From: Bacillota bacterium
GTDB taxonomy: Bacteria; Bacillota; Bacilli; Lactobacillales; Streptococcaceae
DNA: 6,526 nt
NCBI GenBank assembly: GCA_021781855.1
Contig: JAJXWC010000130.1
Coordinates: 1 to 6,526, forward strand
Direction: 5' to 3'
Position 1 is the first letter of the stretch; each line of letters starts with the position of its first letter. The translations under genes and the position numbers were made by a program. This document shows positions 4,443 through 6,526 of this stretch, in pieces. The notes under the pieces are model-generated. The model was not told the origin of the DNA. It made no database searches and was given only the letters and a program-made list of their open reading frames with translations.

Positions 4443-5222
4443 ATGATTGAACATACTGAAAATCCTTTAATTTTTAATACAGCGATTAATGCCGTCAAAT
4501 ATGCACAGGCACCTAAAAATAGTCAGGTTTGTCCTTTTTGTGATACCGAGCATTTGACAGACATTTTTCGTATTGACGGACACAAGATTTGGCTGAAAAA
4601 CAAATTTCCTACGATTGAGCATAGTCTGATGACTGTTATCATTGAATCTGACGAACATCTGGGTGATATTTCGACTTATCATCTGGAAGAAAACCGTGAG
4701 ATTTTTCGCTTTGCTTTTGATTGCTGGGACGAATTGATTTCAAGCGGAAATTATCGTTCTGTCTTAATGTTCAAAAATTTTGGTCCACATTCTGGCGGAA
4801 CGCTACGTCACCCACATTTACAGATTGTCGGACTGGAAGAAGCTGATGGTTACGAGCAGATTGCTGCGGAAAATTTTACAGGTGTTGAAATTCATCAGAA
4901 TGGTGTTGAAATCACGCTTTCTACTCGCCCAATTATGGGCTTTGTCGAATTTAATGTCATTATTTCTGACTTAGACAACGTTGAACAGCTTGCAGACCAT
5001 GTGCATACTATCACAAATTATCTGGTTAATGATTATATGAATGGTCGCTGCGATTCATACAACCTCTTTTTCCACCATTTTGACAACCGTTATATTTGTA
5101 AAATTGTACCGCGTTTCATTACTTCGCCCTATTATATCGGTTACAAAATTCCGCAAGTCAATAAACGCGAAAAGCTAGAAGAAATTGCAGCAGAATTGAA
5201 AGAAAAACTAAAAAATCTTTGA
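4443..5222 (+). CDS. DUF4931 family protein, GalT/HIT-like
   Basis: A 259-residue cytoplasmic protein resembling the DUF4931 family of Firmicutes, which belongs to the HIT/galactose-1-phosphate uridylyltransferase superfamily. Its exact substrate is not known to me. Residues equivalent to the GalT active site are all visible: the metal-binding pair Cys30 and Cys33 (CPFCD), His72 in SDEHLGD, and His123, followed by the expected nucleophile His125 and Gln127 in HPHLQI. This suggests a real nucleotidyl transferase or hydrolase working through a covalent His-nucleotide intermediate, not a dead homologue. It is shorter than true GalT (about 350 residues or more), and no galactose genes lie nearby, so Leloir-pathway function is unlikely. 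The start ATG has no Shine-Dalgarno but follows a perfect extended -10, which favours a leaderless monocistronic mRNA. Its stop codon lies inside the downstream terminator stem. Confidence 0.85.
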   Translation: MIEHTENPLIFNTAINAVKYAQAPKNSQVCPFCDTEHLTDIFRIDGHKIWLKNKFPTIEHSLMTVIIESDEHLGDISTYHLEENREIFRFAFDCWDELISSGNYRSVLMFKNFGPHSGGTLRHPHLQIVGLEEADGYEQIAAENFTGVEIHQNGVEITLSTRPIMGFVEFNVIISDLDNVEQLADHVHTITNYLVNDYMNGRCDSYNLFFHHFDNRYICKIVPRFITSPYYIGYKIPQVNKREKLEEIAAELKEKLKNL

Positions 5223-5245
5223 GAATTTTATCTCAAAGATTTTTT
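5210..5245. terminator. Bidirectional intrinsic terminator between convergent genes
   Basis: A perfect 15-bp stem (5210-5224 with 5231-5245) around the loop ATTTTA, with A6 on one side and T6 on the other, works on both strands. It should end the DUF4931 transcript, whose stop codon (5220-5222) is inside the left arm, and the convergent surface-protein transcript. Confidence 0.9.
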
Positions 5246-5265
5246 CATCTCAGCGGTGCGTGCTA
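5244..5265. repeat. 22-bp dispersed repeat, copy 3
   Basis: Core TCTCAGCGGTGCGTGCT at 5248-5264, abutting the terminator. CTCAGC (5249-5254) can pair with GCTGAG (5277-5282), giving a small hairpin that encloses the rest of the repeat. It lies in the 3' gap between the convergent DUF4931 and surface-protein genes. Confidence 0.65.
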
Positions 5266-5313
5266 TCTATGCAAAGCTGAGCGATTCACTTTCCAGCCAA
5301 GTTAGTTTCAACT

Positions 5314-6526
5314 TCATTCAGCTTCTTCTGCTTTTTTCTTTTTCCAAAAAAGGAAAGTAAAGCCGGCAAGTGTCAATGCAAGAGCAATCAGCATCGCAAT
5401 TCCTGTACTTCCTGTAAACGGCAGTACAAAATATTTAATATTCAAAACAGTCGTTGCCGTCAATGTATCGCCGATACCGTCCGTCACATAATAATTAACC
5501 GTATAGGTATCGGGAATCAAATCCGTATAAGTACCGTCCGAATTTGGTACCATCGCTACACCTTTGCTATTCATAATTTGAACGACAATCGTCTGAGTGG
5601 TTCCGCCGCTTGTATTAGCCGTGTAAATCACACTATTTGGTGGTGCCACAATACTGAGCCGTTTTCCGCCAATCGTGAGTGATGCATCGCTTGAAGCATT
5701 GTAAGTAACGGGATTTGACGAAGTATTCACTTGCACAGGGTTTGCCGTCAGATTCGCCGCCGCATTGACCGCATTAGCACTTGGGTCTGTAGATTTGACA
5801 AAATCGTTGACTGGATTATAACTGCCATACGGAGCTTGAGGATTCGTTGAAGTTGTCATCAAATTATCCGTACCATTCGAAATAACCGTCGTATTATTTT
5901 TAACCGTCATCAGCGTTTGAGTGGTGACAGTGTCTGCTGCTAATTGAGCGACTGTCAAACTCTTGATAAAATTGGTCAAATCCTGGGCGGCCTGCGTTGT
6001 GTTGCTATTGGCAAGCGCCGCAGTTCCTGCCGAATCGTTAGCAGCAATCCAAGCTGCATAAGCATACTCACCTGCAGCATTCAAAGCATAGTAGTTGATA
6101 TAATAATCACCCGCACCATTAACCAAAATCGAATCATCCGTATTTGGATTGAGCGGTGTAGTATTGCTGCTCGAATTTGTACTGTACTGAACTTTTTCAT
6201 TTTCTGTTCCCGTCCAGACAGACTGATTATCATAAACCACATTGACATAAACGGCATTGCTATTAAAGCTCGTTGTCCACGGTGAAGCTGTCGCAACATT
6301 GACCACACTGCCATCTGCATTCAGCGCCGTTTTACCGCCCAAACTTGCAAGCAAATCTGAGCCGGGAATATAGTCCGTATTCAGACCATGATTAAGATTC
6401 GAAGCATTTGACAAAATCGTCGTCTCATCTGTCACAGTCAATGTCGCATCTGTTTCCACAAGCAACATCTGGTCGGCAGCAGTTACAGGACTTCCGTCAG
6501 AAAGTTTCACATAACCAGAAGCTGTT
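5314..6526 (-). CDS. LPXTG cell-wall-anchored surface protein, 5'-truncated by the window
   Basis: The C-terminal 404 residues of a secreted surface protein; the frame stays open to the right edge (…TASGYVKLSDG), so the GTG at 6508-6510 is not a real start and the signal peptide lies outside. The C-terminus has a full sortase signal: LPFTG (encoded at 5410-5424), a hydrophobic helix of about 19 residues and a KKKK-containing tail. Sortase A would cut between Thr and Gly and link the protein to peptidoglycan. The visible part is rich in Asn, Thr, Ser, Ala and Val, contains no cysteine and reads as beta-sandwich, Ig-like material (for example the stretch before LPFTG, TYTVNYYVTDGIGDTL). No named adhesin domain is recognised, and clear tandem repeats are not seen. 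A role in adhesion or surface coating is inferred from architecture only. It is convergent with the DUF4931 gene and shares its terminator. Confidence 0.9.
   Translation of the reverse strand, partial: TASGYVKLSDGSPVTAADQMLLVETDATLTVTDETTILSNASNLNHGLNTDYIPGSDLLASLGGKTALNADGSVVNVATASPWTTSFNSNAVYVNVVYDNQSVWTGTENEKVQYSTNSSSNTTPLNPNTDDSILVNGAGDYYINYYALNAAGEYAYAAWIAANDSAGTAALANSNTTQAAQDLTNFIKSLTVAQLAADTVTTQTLMTVKNNTTVISNGTDNLMTTSTNPQAPYGSYNPVNDFVKSTDPSANAVNAAANLTANPVQVNTSSNPVTYNASSDASLTIGGKRLSIVAPPNSVIYTANTSGGTTQTIVVQIMNSKGVAMVPNSDGTYTDLIPDTYTVNYYVTDGIGDTLTATTVLNIKYFVLPFTGSTGIAMLIALALTLAGFTFLFWKKKKAEEAE

Noticed and set aside
1446..5328. GAAGAAG motifs, reported as the L. lactis FtsK-orienting sequence, at 4836-4842 (+) and at 1446-1452, 3793-3799 and 5322-5328 (minus)
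   Set aside because: They do not converge on the candidate dif: one on each side points away from it. Lys/Glu codon runs also create the motif, so they do not support or locate the site here.
5944..6320. Open frames of 79 and 113 codons opposite or within the surface-protein gene
   Set aside because: The LPXTG frame is continuous through the region and has a clear sortase signal; the others have low-complexity or Cys-rich composition typical of shadow frames.

Overview
The window looks like chromosome of a low-GC lactic acid bacterium of the Streptococcaceae, most likely Lactococcus. Three things point there. A 356-residue tyrosine recombinase has the XerS signature, the single-recombinase chromosome dimer system of streptococci and lactococci. 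The glycerol kinase keeps the histidine phosphorylated by HPr in Firmicutes. A sortase-anchored surface protein ends in LPFTG. If the gene is xerS, the window probably lies near the replication terminus, because the known difSL site sits just upstream of xerS.

Layout from left to right: 1-165 is non-coding, with a terminator-like hairpin and a possible minus-strand promoter. 166-2515 (minus) holds a glycerol/glycerophosphodiester pair: a cytosolic glycerophosphodiester phosphodiesterase gene followed by glpK. The first frees glycerol-3-phosphate from phospholipid head-group diesters and the second makes the same product from glycerol. 2516-2939 is an unusually dense intergenic region: a 53-bp near-perfect palindrome, one copy of a short dispersed repeat, a good minus-strand promoter, a candidate dif-like site, and the xerS promoter overlapping that site. 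2940-4010 (+) is xerS. 4011-4442 is a second intergenic region, with four strong hairpins that look like the orphaned right end, with omega-RNA-like structure, of an IS200/IS605 (tnpB) element, followed by a promoter. 4443-5222 (+) is a DUF4931/GalT-like protein with a complete GalT-type metal and nucleophile set. A bidirectional terminator separates it from a convergent LPXTG surface protein (5314 to beyond the right edge, minus), which lacks its N-terminus here.

Two points stand out. First, both plus-strand genes (xerS and the DUF4931 gene) have extended -10 promoters placed so that transcription should begin at or within about 2 nt of the ATG, and neither has a Shine-Dalgarno sequence: both look leaderless. 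Second, the intergenic regions share short repeats: a 22-bp repeat in three copies and a CTCTAAAAACT motif in several copies, partly built into palindromes. No gene in the window defines an obvious new defence or biosynthetic system; the novelty is in the intergenic DNA. All assignments rest on motif reading without database searches.
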